Source: Paenibacillus sp. FSL R7-0273
Lineage (GTDB): Bacteria; Bacillota; Bacilli; Paenibacillales; Paenibacillaceae
Length of the DNA: 64,000 nucleotides
Reading direction: 5' to 3'
Assembly: GCF_000758625.1 (NCBI RefSeq)
Contig: NZ_CP009283.1
Coordinates: 1,995,501 to 2,059,500, forward strand
Position numbers and translations under genes: made by a program. Of this stretch, positions 1-8,450 are shown one piece after another (position 1 is the stretch's first letter; every line of letters starts with the position of its first letter). The notes below the pieces were generated by a model. That model was given only the letters and a program-made list of their open reading frames with translations. It had not been told where the DNA came from and searched no databases.

Positions 1-1
1 G

Positions 2-607
2 CTGCTGGAGGAATTCCTCACTACGCTATCCGCTGACGGAGCGAAGGTTATCGATGTGCAGCAGGGAATGCTGCATTTGCTCGGTGCAGTACAGCATGCG
101 GTGCTGGAAGCGGGGATAGCCCCGAACCAGCTGTTCAAGGGCCGTAATCTTTATGCCGGACTGTCGCAGATTCATGAGCCGGGGATGATCCTGCCCTGGT
201 TCCGCAATCACGTGGTCTCTCCTTTCCTGAAGGAGCTGTCAGAGCGTTCAGATGCCGGTATCCGGCGGACGATTGATCAGGCCATGCTGTACATTCAGGA
301 GCATTATATGGACAATATTTCTCTGGACAGCTGTGCGGATTATACGGGCACCAGCCCGTTCCTGCTCAGCAAATCTTTTAAACGGGTGACAGGACAGAAC
401 TTTATCGACTATTTAACAGCGCTGCGGATTGAAAAAGCCAAAGAGCTGCTGCGTGACACGGATCTGAAAATGAACGATGTTGCGCTGCAGGTCGGCTATC
501 AGCAGAGCTATTTTAACCGGATATTCAAAAAACAGGAGGACATCACACCGACACGCTACCGTGAGCTTAGCCGGCATGAAGGGGAGAAGGGCACCGGAAG
601 CCGGTAA
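2..607 (+). CDS. AraC-family transcriptional regulator, 3' part
   Basis: The reading frame is open to the left edge of the window, so only the last 201 residues are visible. The last 100 residues hold two helix-turn-helix units of the AraC/XylS DNA-binding domain (IQEHYMDNISLDSCADYTG through SYFNRIFKKQ and the closing PTRYREL). The part before it, with the QQGMLHLLGAVQHAVL stretch, resembles the linker of the large YesN-like or membrane-sensor AraC proteins common in Paenibacillus; whether the missing N-terminus is a receiver or a sensor domain cannot be seen. It lies just ahead of a pectin-type gene cluster on the same strand, so it probably controls that cluster (inference). Confidence 0.85.
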   Translation: MLEEFLTTLSADGAKVIDVQQGMLHLLGAVQHAVLEAGIAPNQLFKGRNLYAGLSQIHEPGMILPWFRNHVVSPFLKELSERSDAGIRRTIDQAMLYIQEHYMDNISLDSCADYTGTSPFLLSKSFKRVTGQNFIDYLTALRIEKAKELLRDTDLKMNDVALQVGYQQSYFNRIFKKQEDITPTRYRELSRHEGEKGTGSR

Positions 608-636
608 GCCTGGGGTTTTAACGTGGGCAGCAGGGT

Positions 637-3429
637 TTGATTGCCTGGGTGATGTCCCAAAAGGAGATGACAGCCTTGTCTTCAGCCTTGCCGATCCGCT
701 TACACTGGCTGAACCAGCCCGCCGCGGCTGCGGGAGTTACGTGGGGAGTTCCCTGGACCAAAGGAGAGCTGAACCGCGACGGGCTCTCTGCACTATATCT
801 TGGCAGCCCGGACGGTAATTCCCGTCTGCCGCTGCAAAGCCGTCCGGCCGCCTATTGGCCGGACGGTACTATTAAGTGGTCATTTCATTCTGCGGTCTGT
901 CCGGAAGGCAGTGCAGAAGGGTATACACTGGAACGTTATGCAGAGCCGGAAGCCCTCCAGTATACGGCAAAGGTATCCGTCCGTGAGACGGAGGAAGCTT
1001 ACATTGTGGATACCGGCATCATTTTGTGCACTGTGGGCAAGCAGGGTGCGGGGCCAATCTCGCAGATAATGCGCCGGATGCCGGAGCAGGCAGGAAGTAA
1101 GCATGTGAATCGTGGATATTCCGGCGATTCGAAGGGTGTTAATGCAGCGGAAGGACTTCAGGATACAGCTGCGGGTTCAAGGCCGCTGGCCTACAGCTTA
1201 GAAGAGCAGGAGTACCTTGCCGGGCAGCTGGTATGCAGCGGGAGCGGGCTGGTCTGCCTCCGTGAGCAGCGTGACACGCTGAGCGGTGAGCTGACACTGC
1301 GTCAGGAACGTTTCACCGGCGTTACTAAGCAGGCAGTGCTGGAGGAATCAGGGCCGCTGCGCGCCGTGATCCGTCTGGACGGCAGGCACCGCAGCCGGAA
1401 CGGGGCCGGGGAATGGCTTCCCTACACGCTGCGGCTGTATTTTTACGCCGGTCTTGAGTCCATCCGGCTCGTGCATACCTTTCATTATGACGGTAACCCG
1501 CAGGAGGATTTCATCAAGGGACTGGGTATCGAATTCAAGGTGCCGCTGAGCGGGCCGCTGTATAATCGGCATATCCGGTTCGCCGGCAGTGAAGGCCTCT
1601 TCAGTGAATCACCGAAGACGCTCCATACCCGCAGAACCAAAGGCAAATATGCGGAGCTGTTCGCTGCCCAGCTGGAAGGCCGCACTCTGCAGTTTGACCC
1701 GGAGGAGGATGCTTATTTTACCGGACTGCTGCGGGATTCGGCAGTATGGGACAGCTTCCGGCTTGTCCAGGATTCCTCGGAGCATTTTGCCGTCCATAAA
1801 CGGACCGGACCAGACTGTGTCTGGATCAAGGGAGCCGAGGGACGGCGTGCCGGAGGGCTGGGCTATGTCGGCTCAGAGGGCGGCGGCCTGGCCGTCGGAC
1901 TGAAGGATTTTTGGCAGAAGCACCCTTCGGGGCTTGAGCTGAGCGGTGCTTCCGGCGATGAAGCGGTGCTTGCCGTCTGGTTCTGGTCACCGGAGGCACC
2001 GGCAATGGATCTGCGCCACTATGATACCAAGACCCATGTGGAGTCCTCCTATGAAGGTGCAGAGGAGCTGCGGGCTACCCCGTACGGCATTGCCAACACC
2101 AATGAGCTGACCCTGTGGTGTACATCGGGGACACCGGATTCCGCCGGTCTGCAGCGGATACAGCAGGAGGCGGAGAATCCTCCGCTGCTCGTCTGTGAGC
2201 CGGAGTACTATCACCGCAGCCGGGCATTCGGGCTATGGAGTCTTCCTGACCGGAGCACACCCGCCAAGGCTTATCTGGAGGAGCGGCTGGACGGGATTAT
2301 CTCCTTTTACCAGACAGAGGTTGAACAGCGGAAATGGTACGGCCTCTGGGATTACGGCGATTTCATGCACAGCTATGATCCGGTGCGTCATGTCTGGAAC
2401 TACGATTTGGGCGGCTGCGCCTGGCAGAATGCAGAGCTGGTGCCGAATATGTGGCTGTGGGTGAGCTTTTTGCGGACCGGCCGTGCAGATATTTTCCGGA
2501 TGGCAGAGGCAATGACCCGGCATACCAGCGAGGTGGACGTTTATCATTTCGGGGAGTATGTAGGCCTCGGCTCACGGCACAATGTCGTGCACTGGGGCTG
2601 CGGCTGCAAGGAAGCGCGGATCGCAATGGCCGGACTGCACCGTTATTACTATTATCTTACCGGTGATGAGCGGACCGGCGACATCATGGACAGTGTGAAG
2701 GATGCTGACTATACGACTGTAACACTGGACCCGATGCGGGCTTATTTTCCCAAGGATGAATTTCCGACACATGCCAGGGTTGGCCCGGATTGGGCGGCGT
2801 TCAGCTCTAACTGGATGACAAGGTGGGAACGTTACGAAGAAACGGCTTACCGCGACAAAATACTGACGGGTATAGACTGCATCAAGGCAGCTAATCTGCG
2901 GCTGATTTCCGGTCCAACCTACGGCTATGATCCCAAAACCGGCATCCTCAGCCCGATGGGCGATGACAACTGGGGACGGCATCTGGCAATCTGCATGGGC
3001 GGGCCGCAGGTATGGTTCGAGCTCGCCCTGATGCTGGAGGACCCGGTGTGGGAGGATATGCTGGCAGAATTCGGCGTCTTCTACAACCTGCCACAGGAGG
3101 AAAAGGATGCTTATGCGGGAGGGGCAATTACAGGCAAGCTGCGGTTTGAGCACCCTGTACTGAGTGTCGCTATTGCTGCTTACGGGGCATGGTACAAGGA
3201 TGACCGGGCAACGGCTGACCGCTGCTGGAGCATCCTGCTGGAGAATCCTTTCGGGGCCGTCAATCTGCAGGAAGAGCAGACGCTGGTTACTTACCTGGAA
3301 GAGCTGAATGAAATCGGCTGGATGAATACGAACGAAGCCTCCCAATGGTCGCTCAATACGATTATTGCGCTGGAGCTGATTGCAGAGGCTCTGCCGGAGC
3401 GGGATTCCGTGAAGGGGGTAAAAGAATGA
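637..3429 (+). CDS. YetA/PL26-like exo-rhamnogalacturonan lyase family protein
   Basis: Large protein of about 920 residues whose opening (LNQPAAAAGVTWGVPWTKGEL) and aromatic-rich centre (KWYGLWDYGDFMHSYD, then HNVVHWGCGCKEAR) are typical of the PcRGLX/YetA family, classed near PL26 exo-rhamnogalacturonan lyases. Members are thought to cleave the rhamnogalacturonan-I backbone or its oligosaccharides; the substrate here is inferred. There is no signal peptide, so it should act in the cytoplasm. The start is uncertain: TTG 637, GTG 649, ATG 652 and ATG 667 are in frame, but the best ribosome site (AAAGGAG at 660-666) points to TTG at 676. It overlaps the next gene by 4 bp, indicating translational coupling. 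Confidence 0.82.
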   Translation: MIAWVMSQKEMTALSSALPIRLHWLNQPAAAAGVTWGVPWTKGELNRDGLSALYLGSPDGNSRLPLQSRPAAYWPDGTIKWSFHSAVCPEGSAEGYTLERYAEPEALQYTAKVSVRETEEAYIVDTGIILCTVGKQGAGPISQIMRRMPEQAGSKHVNRGYSGDSKGVNAAEGLQDTAAGSRPLAYSLEEQEYLAGQLVCSGSGLVCLREQRDTLSGELTLRQERFTGVTKQAVLEESGPLRAVIRLDGRHRSRNGAGEWLPYTLRLYFYAGLESIRLVHTFHYDGNPQEDFIKGLGIEFKVPLSGPLYNRHIRFAGSEGLFSESPKTLHTRRTKGKYAELFAAQLEGRTLQFDPEEDAYFTGLLRDSAVWDSFRLVQDSSEHFAVHKRTGPDCVWIKGAEGRRAGGLGYVGSEGGGLAVGLKDFWQKHPSGLELSGASGDEAVLAVWFWSPEAPAMDLRHYDTKTHVESSYEGAEELRATPYGIANTNELTLWCTSGTPDSAGLQRIQQEAENPPLLVCEPEYYHRSRAFGLWSLPDRSTPAKAYLEERLDGIISFYQTEVEQRKWYGLWDYGDFMHSYDPVRHVWNYDLGGCAWQNAELVPNMWLWVSFLRTGRADIFRMAEAMTRHTSEVDVYHFGEYVGLGSRHNVVHWGCGCKEARIAMAGLHRYYYYLTGDERTGDIMDSVKDADYTTVTLDPMRAYFPKDEFPTHARVGPDWAAFSSNWMTRWERYEETAYRDKILTGIDCIKAANLRLISGPTYGYDPKTGILSPMGDDNWGRHLAICMGGPQVWFELALMLEDPVWEDMLAEFGVFYNLPQEEKDAYAGGAITGKLRFEHPVLSVAIAAYGAWYKDDRATADRCWSILLENPFGAVNLQEEQTLVTYLEELNEIGWMNTNEASQWSLNTIIALELIAEALPERDSVKGVKE

Positions 3430-4121
3430 CAGCTCAGCAGAACGCGGCGCTGATCCCGGAGCAGTGGCGGGAGATATACCGCAATACGCTGGCGGGCCCG
3501 GAGCAGACGGCCGGCTTCCGGCTGGAGGGGGACGGTGCCGTAACCTTTCCGATGGGCCGGCTGCGGCTGGAGAGCACCCGGGATGCTTCGGAGGGGCAGA
3601 AGGCGAATGTTGTGTTCTGGTGTCCGGAGGTGTTTCCGGCGGATGTGGCAGTGGCGTGGAAATTCCGGCCGCTGCGCGAGCCTGGACTGGCCATTCTGTT
3701 CTTCGCTGCCGCCGGTGCCGGGGGGAAAGACCTGTTCGACCCGTCGCTGCCCGCACGTACAGGGGAATATGACCAGTATCATCATGGGGAGATGAACGCT
3801 TTTCACATCTCGTATTTCCGGCGGATGTGGGAGGAGGAGCGCTCCTTTCACACCTGCAACCTGCGCAAGAGCTACGGCTTCCATCTGGTCGCGCAGGGGG
3901 CTGATCCGCTGCCGGATGTGGCCGATATGACTGCTGCCTATGAGCTGCTGGTGGTTAAGCGGGGGTCTACAGTAACCTTTGCAATTAACGGGCTTCAGCT
4001 GCTGCATTGGACCGATGACGGCTCGTCCTATGGTCCGCTGCTGGCCGGCGGCCGGATCGGCTTCCGCCAGATGGCACCGCTGATTGCAGAGTACAGTGAT
4101 CTGGTTGTGTACGCGCCATGA
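3426..4121 (+). CDS. DUF1961 family protein, YesU-like
   Basis: A 231-residue protein with a beta-rich laminin-G/jelly-roll-like pattern and the motifs PARTGEYDQYHH, MNAFHISYFRR and SYGFHLVAQGADPLPD that mark the YesU/DUF1961 family. In Bacillus, yesU sits in the rhamnogalacturonan locus; the enzymatic role is not established. The start ATG 3426 overlaps the TGA of the lyase gene and is preceded by AAGGGGG. An in-frame start 27 codons upstream is unlikely because it lies deep inside the lyase gene. No signal peptide. The 51-bp tandem repeat begins immediately after its stop codon. Confidence 0.8.
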   Translation: MTAQQNAALIPEQWREIYRNTLAGPEQTAGFRLEGDGAVTFPMGRLRLESTRDASEGQKANVVFWCPEVFPADVAVAWKFRPLREPGLAILFFAAAGAGGKDLFDPSLPARTGEYDQYHHGEMNAFHISYFRRMWEEERSFHTCNLRKSYGFHLVAQGADPLPDVADMTAAYELLVVKRGSTVTFAINGLQLLHWTDDGSSYGPLLAGGRIGFRQMAPLIAEYSDLVVYAP

Positions 4122-4478
4122 GAGGCAAAAGTGCCTTTGATTTCGGCGGAAGCGGCCAAATGGGCGAAATGAAAGGCAGAAGTGCCCTTGATTTCGGCGG
4201 AAGCGGCTAAATTTGCGAAATGAGAGGCAAAAGTGCCTTTGAATTCGGCGGATGCGGCCAAAAGCGCGAAATGAAAGGCATAAATGCCTCTGAATTCGGC
4301 GGTTGCGGCCAAATGGGCGAAATGAGAGGCAAAAGTGCCTTTGAATTCGGCGGATGTAGCTAAATTGGTGAAATGAGAGGCAAAAATGCCTTTGATTTCG
4401 GCGGAAGCGGCCAAAAGCGCGAAATGAAAGGCATAAATGCCTCTGAATTCGGCAGATGCAGCCAAATGGGCGCTATTT
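4122..4478 (+). repeat. Seven tandem copies of a 51-bp unit
   Basis: Seven head-to-tail units start at 4122, 4173, 4224, 4275, 4326, 4377 and 4428; the last diverges over its final bases. Each opens with a small hairpin (AGGCA-loop-TGCCT), then TTTGAWTTCGGCGG, a GCGGCCAA core and GCGAAATGA. The period is 17 codons, so both strands stay largely open: on plus a 30-codon frame starts at ATG 4118, overlapping the TGA of the previous gene, and a 47-codon frame starts at ATG 4220; on minus a frame of about 140 codons runs through. I see no convincing ribosome site and treat it as a non-coding repeat. Arrays with unit drift but constant length suggest slippage or recombination. Confidence 0.9.
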
Positions 4479-4521
4479 TACATGAGTTACAACTATTTAT
4501 ATTCAAGGAGGCGAAACAGCA

Positions 4522-5322
4522 ATGCCTGGAGTGTATTACTGCTATCCGCAAGGCCGGCACAAGGCGCTGACAATGAGCTATGACGACGGCAGACGGGCGG
4601 ATGAGCGGCTGGTTGGCCTGTTTAACAAATATGGGATTAAAGGAACCTTCCACTTGAATTCCGGTCTGCTGGGTGAAGGCGACCGGATTACGGCAGAGGA
4701 GGTGCCTCATCTGTATAAGGGCCATGAAGTCAGCGCCCATACGCGGCGGCATCCGACGATGGCCCGCTGTCCGCAGGAATATATCGTCGAAGAGATTATA
4801 GAGGACCGCAAGGTGCTGGAGGCGCTGCTCCGCCAGCCGGTCCGCGGGATGTCATACCCGAACGGATCGTATACGGCCGAGATCAAAAAGCTGCTGCCGC
4901 ATCTTGGCATCGAGTATGCCCGGACCGTGCAGAGCACCGGCGGCTTCGGCCTGCCGGAGGATTGGCTGGAATGGCCGGCGACCTGCCATCACAACAGGAA
5001 TCTGCTTGAGCACGGGGAGAATTTTATCGCCCTGCACAAACGGCAGTACCTGTATCTGATGTATGTGTGGGGCCACAGCTATGAGTTCGACAACGACAAT
5101 AACTGGGAGCTGATGGAGCAATTCTGCGCCATGGCCGGCGGACGGGATGACATCTGGTACGCTACTAATCTGGAGTTTGTCCAATATATGAAGGCCAGCC
5201 GGAGTCTGATTTTTTCGGCCAGCCGGGATTTTGTATACAATCCGAACGCTGCCGCAGTCTGGCTGGAGGTTGACGGTCAAATCGTTGAAGTGCCGGGCGG
5301 GCAGACGGTGGACTTGGGTTAA
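4522..5322 (+). CDS. Polysaccharide deacetylase (CE4, NodB fold)
   Basis: A 266-residue NodB-domain protein. Visible CE4 motifs are the SYDDG motif with D21 and D22 and the metal-binding HTRRH motif with H73 and H77; MSYPNGSY replaces the usual third motif RPPxG. No signal peptide or membrane segment is present, so a cytoplasmic role on oligosaccharide (removal of O- or N-acetyl groups) is more likely than cell-wall modification. Pectin is acetylated, so it could deacetylate rhamnogalacturonan fragments (inference from context). ATG 4522 has a strong site AAGGAGG nine bases upstream. Confidence 0.85.
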   Translation: MPGVYYCYPQGRHKALTMSYDDGRRADERLVGLFNKYGIKGTFHLNSGLLGEGDRITAEEVPHLYKGHEVSAHTRRHPTMARCPQEYIVEEIIEDRKVLEALLRQPVRGMSYPNGSYTAEIKKLLPHLGIEYARTVQSTGGFGLPEDWLEWPATCHHNRNLLEHGENFIALHKRQYLYLMYVWGHSYEFDNDNNWELMEQFCAMAGGRDDIWYATNLEFVQYMKASRSLIFSASRDFVYNPNAAAVWLEVDGQIVEVPGGQTVDLG

Positions 5323-5397
5323 TTGAAGCAGGCTGGAAGAGACCGCTCGCACCTGCCGCAGGCGGGGCAAACGGATGGGAGACAAGGAGGCGCTACT

Positions 5398-6678
5398 GTG
5401 GATAACACTAACCAAACTAACAAACAAGCCTTGCACCGGCTGGCCGGGATCGATATTTCGGCCGCCGGTCCAAGATGCAAAATGCTGATCGGGGATCTGG
5501 ACGGGGACGGCAGGGCAGAGCTGCTGCTGGTTCAGCCGGATAACCGCCAGGATGTACGATATATTCCGCATCAGGTGCAGTGCCTGACCGCTTTTGATCT
5601 GGACGGCCGGCTGCTGTGGCAGACCGGGAAGCCGGATGAGGGCGCCGGCAGCCAGGGCTCGGATTATCCGGCCCAGATCTATGATATTGACGGTGACGGT
5701 GCCCTTGAGGTGCTGTGTGTCATGGATGACAGGCTGCAGATTCTGGAAGGGTCAACGGGAAAAGTTAAGGCAGTGCATGAGCTTCCGTCCGCTGAAGCGC
5801 ATGACTGCATTATTATTGCCAACCTGAGCGGTAATGACCACCCTTCTGACATTATCCTCAAGGACCGTTACCACCGGCTGTGGGCATTGGACAAAAACCT
5901 GCAGCTGCTGTGGACCCATGAAGGCAACGTAGGCCATTATCCGTGGGTATACGATCTTGACGGTGACGGGCGTGATGAGGTTATGGCCGGCTATGATCTG
6001 CTGGATGCAGACGGTAAGCTGCTGTGGAGCTGTAAAGACCTGGATGATCACGCGGATTGCCTGTGGGTCGGTGATGTGAACGGCGACGGGCTTCCGGAGC
6101 TTGTGGTCGGAGGCAGTGTTACGGTAATGTACGACCGGGACGGGAAGGAGCTATGGCGTTACGAGGGCTCTATCGAATCCCAGCATCTGGCGCTGGGACG
6201 CTTCTGTCCTGAGCTGCCGGGACTGCAGATTGCCGGACTTGACCGTATGGTCCGCGAGGATGACGGCAAGGGCCTCAAGGGAAAGGACGCCATGTTCCTG
6301 CTGGATCAGAACGGCCGGGAGCTCTGGAAAGAGGAGCGTACAACGGCCGGCTGGCTGACGATTGTGGATGCAGTCAGCAGCTTCTGGAAAAACGCGCCTG
6401 ATTACATTGTGGCGTACCGGCGCGGTGAAGGCGTGCTGCCAGCCCTTTATGACGGTAAAATGAACATGGTTGCACAGTTTGATGAGCAGGGCTACGCCGT
6501 GCACGGGGATCTGCTGGGAAGCGGTACGGAGCAGGTCATCATTTATACAGATGAGCTGGCGGCTGTCTATGCCGGAGAGCCTCTCTCACTGGAGCCGGCA
6601 CAGCCTGGCCGGCCGCTGCCGCAGCCTAAGCGGCTGTACAGCTCTACACTGTATCCTGGCGGGGAAGTTGCGCTATAA
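5398..6678 (+). CDS. FG-GAP/VCBS beta-propeller protein, YesW/YesX-related
   Basis: A 426-residue protein built of repeated blades, several with calcium-type loops (DLDGDGRAEL, DIDGDGALEV, DLDGDGRDEV, DVNGDGLPEL). The same propeller with calcium loops forms PL11 rhamnogalacturonan lyases YesW/YesX, but this protein is shorter and I cannot confirm a lyase active site, so it may be a carbohydrate-binding or divergent lyase protein. No signal peptide. The start is GTG 5398, seven bases after AAGGAGG; an upstream in-frame TTG at 5323 abuts the deacetylase stop but lacks a good ribosome site. Last gene of the cluster; a terminator follows. Confidence 0.7.
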   Translation: MDNTNQTNKQALHRLAGIDISAAGPRCKMLIGDLDGDGRAELLLVQPDNRQDVRYIPHQVQCLTAFDLDGRLLWQTGKPDEGAGSQGSDYPAQIYDIDGDGALEVLCVMDDRLQILEGSTGKVKAVHELPSAEAHDCIIIANLSGNDHPSDIILKDRYHRLWALDKNLQLLWTHEGNVGHYPWVYDLDGDGRDEVMAGYDLLDADGKLLWSCKDLDDHADCLWVGDVNGDGLPELVVGGSVTVMYDRDGKELWRYEGSIESQHLALGRFCPELPGLQIAGLDRMVREDDGKGLKGKDAMFLLDQNGRELWKEERTTAGWLTIVDAVSSFWKNAPDYIVAYRRGEGVLPALYDGKMNMVAQFDEQGYAVHGDLLGSGTEQVIIYTDELAAVYAGEPLSLEPAQPGRPLPQPKRLYSSTLYPGGEVAL

Positions 6679-6740
6679 AAACTGTACTCTATTAACATTT
6701 ATAGAATGCGCAGCACGATTTACGCTGCTTTAACCCAAAT

Positions 6741-6775
6741 TACCCGTAAGGCATTAGCCTGCGGGTTATTTTTAT
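6741..6775 (+). terminator. Rho-independent terminator of the pectin-type cluster
   Basis: The stem ACCCGTAAGGC / GCCTGCGGGT is followed by TTATTTTTATT, 62 bases after the propeller gene. Confidence 0.75.
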
Positions 6776-6915
6776 TATCGGGTTTTTAAGCAGTCACGGC
6801 TAATCCCGGAATGTATAGTTTGCCCCTTTTAACAGACGAAAGAGCAATTTTATAGTAAACTGGAAGGAATGTATTTCGAGCACTCCAATCCTACAGAAAA
6901 GAATGTGATATCGTT

Positions 6916-8301
6916 ATGCAGCTTCAGGCTCAAATCCGCAGTAAAAAATGGCTGGAAAAATACCTGTCCGGTGAAGGAATGGATTACCGGCAAATTATCG
7001 CTTTGTTTCTTCCGATATTGATTGACCAGGCCTTTATTATCGGGCTTAATCTGGTAAATACGGCGATGATCAGCTCGTCCGGGATGGCGGCTGTCAGCGC
7101 AGTGAATATGGTCGATTCGCTGAATATTTTTCTGATCAACGTATTCGTGGCCATTGCGACGGGCGGAACCGTGGTGGTTGCACAGTATAAAGGCAGCGGA
7201 AATGACCGGATGGTCTCACAGGCTACAGCCGGTTCAGTCACTTCGGTGTCGCTGATCGCCGTGGGCATCGGTCTTCTGCTCATGGCGTTCCATTCACCTA
7301 TATTGAATCTTTTATTCGGGTCAGCCTCTGCAGAGGTGCTGGACAATGCCCGGGTCTATATGATCGGCAGCAGCATCTCCTATCTCGGGATTGCGGTGGT
7401 TCAGGCAGTCTGCGGGGCGCTGCGCGGTGTCGGCCGGACACGGGCTTCCCTGATCCTGTCGCTTATCATGAACCTTTTGTATGTAATTCTGAACATTGTT
7501 TTCATTAATTTTCTGCATATGGGTGTGCTGGGCATGACGCTGGCGGTTAACATCGCGCGGTATACCGGCATGATCTGTGCTCTAGTGTACCTGTTCAAGG
7601 TTGACACTGTGCTGCGTGTACGTGTTCGCGACCTGTTCCATATTCGGGTTAGCATGCTGCGCAAAATTATGTTCATCGGCGTACCGTTTGCCGCGGAGCA
7701 GATGTTCTTTAACGGCGGGAAGCTGCTGACCCAGATCTTCATTGTCAGCCTGGGCACGTATGCTATCGCAACCAATGCCATCGCCGGCTCATTAGCTATG
7801 GTGTTCCAGATTCCGGCCAGTGCGCTGTCGCTGACCATTGTGACGGTAGTCGGCCAAAGCATCGGGAGAGGGAATATCGCTGATGCCAGAAAGTTCATCA
7901 AATCCTTCCTCTGGATCGGTTCCGGCTCTCTGGCCCTGATTGCGCTGATCCTAATGCCGTTGTTCCATCCGCTGGTGTCGATATTTTCGCCGCCTCCGGA
8001 AATTATCGATGATTTATTTATAGTGCTGCTGGTCAATGCCATTGCCCAGGTTCCGCTGTGGGCGGTCAGCTTTATTTTGCCGTCGGCACTGCGGGCAGCA
8101 GGGGATTCAAGGTTCACCTCCATTACTTCAATGCTGACAATGTGGCTGTTCCGGGTGGTTTTCGGCTACATTCTGGGAATTATGCTCGGCTTCGGTGTGC
8201 TTGGCGTCTGGATCGCGATGAACAGCGAGTGGGCTGTGCGCGGGGCGGTATTTCTATGGCGATTTAAAGGTAAGAAATGGTTTGCACACAAGCTGATTTA
8301 A
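6916..8301 (+). CDS. MATE family efflux transporter
   Basis: A 461-residue polytopic membrane protein with about twelve hydrophobic segments and the MATE signatures near the start (LPILIDQAFIIGLNLVNTAMIS) and in the second half (VTVVGQSIGRGNIADARKF). Such proteins export cationic drugs or metabolites in exchange for Na+ or H+; the substrate here cannot be read. ATG 6916 has only a weak ribosome site; M22 (MDYRQIIALF) is an alternative start. The gene stands alone between the pectin-type cluster and the peptide-transport operon, with no obvious regulator next to it. Confidence 0.88.
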   Translation: MQLQAQIRSKKWLEKYLSGEGMDYRQIIALFLPILIDQAFIIGLNLVNTAMISSSGMAAVSAVNMVDSLNIFLINVFVAIATGGTVVVAQYKGSGNDRMVSQATAGSVTSVSLIAVGIGLLLMAFHSPILNLLFGSASAEVLDNARVYMIGSSISYLGIAVVQAVCGALRGVGRTRASLILSLIMNLLYVILNIVFINFLHMGVLGMTLAVNIARYTGMICALVYLFKVDTVLRVRVRDLFHIRVSMLRKIMFIGVPFAAEQMFFNGGKLLTQIFIVSLGTYAIATNAIAGSLAMVFQIPASALSLTIVTVVGQSIGRGNIADARKFIKSFLWIGSGSLALIALILMPLFHPLVSIFSPPPEIIDDLFIVLLVNAIAQVPLWAVSFILPSALRAAGDSRFTSITSMLTMWLFRVVFGYILGIMLGFGVLGVWIAMNSEWAVRGAVFLWRFKGKKWFAHKLI

Positions 8302-8373
8302 CATGTTAAAACGGATTCATTTCCTGTATTGGATATAATAGTTTTATCCGCTCCGAGAGAATGTAAATTTTGT

Positions 8374-8409
8374 TTGACAGGGGGGATTGTATGGACCATA
8401 ATACAATCC
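8374..8409 (+). promoter_or_regulatory. Sigma-A promoter with overlapping inverted-repeat operator
   Basis: TTGACA (8374-8379), 17-base spacer and CATAAT (8397-8402) form a near-consensus promoter. A perfect 9-bp inverted repeat GGATTGTAT (8384-8392) / ATACAATCC (8401-8409) lies across the spacer and -10, and an inner palindrome TATGGACCATA (8390-8400) is nested within it. The placement is that of a repressor site for the seven-gene operon starting at 8451; the regulator is not in the window. Confidence 0.75.
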
Positions 8410-8450
8410 ATACTAAACATATAAGGTTTATAGGAAGGGGAGATTGAGAC

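Noticed and set aside
2572..3756. Long minus-strand open frame opposite the YetA-like and DUF1961 genes
   Set aside because: It crosses two well-supported plus-strand genes, is Arg/Pro-rich and lacks any domain.
4028..4465. Minus-strand 145-codon frame with 17-residue repeats (SAEFKGTFASHFAHLAA type)
   Set aside because: The repeat follows from the 51-bp DNA unit, no ribosome site is visible and it runs into the end of the DUF1961 gene.
4122..4478. Possible CRISPR array
   Set aside because: The 51-bp units are directly adjacent with no unique spacers and no cas genes are in the window.
8384..8409. Inverted repeat read as a terminator of the MATE gene
   Set aside because: No T-run follows and it sits exactly on the -10 of a good promoter, so an operator fits better.
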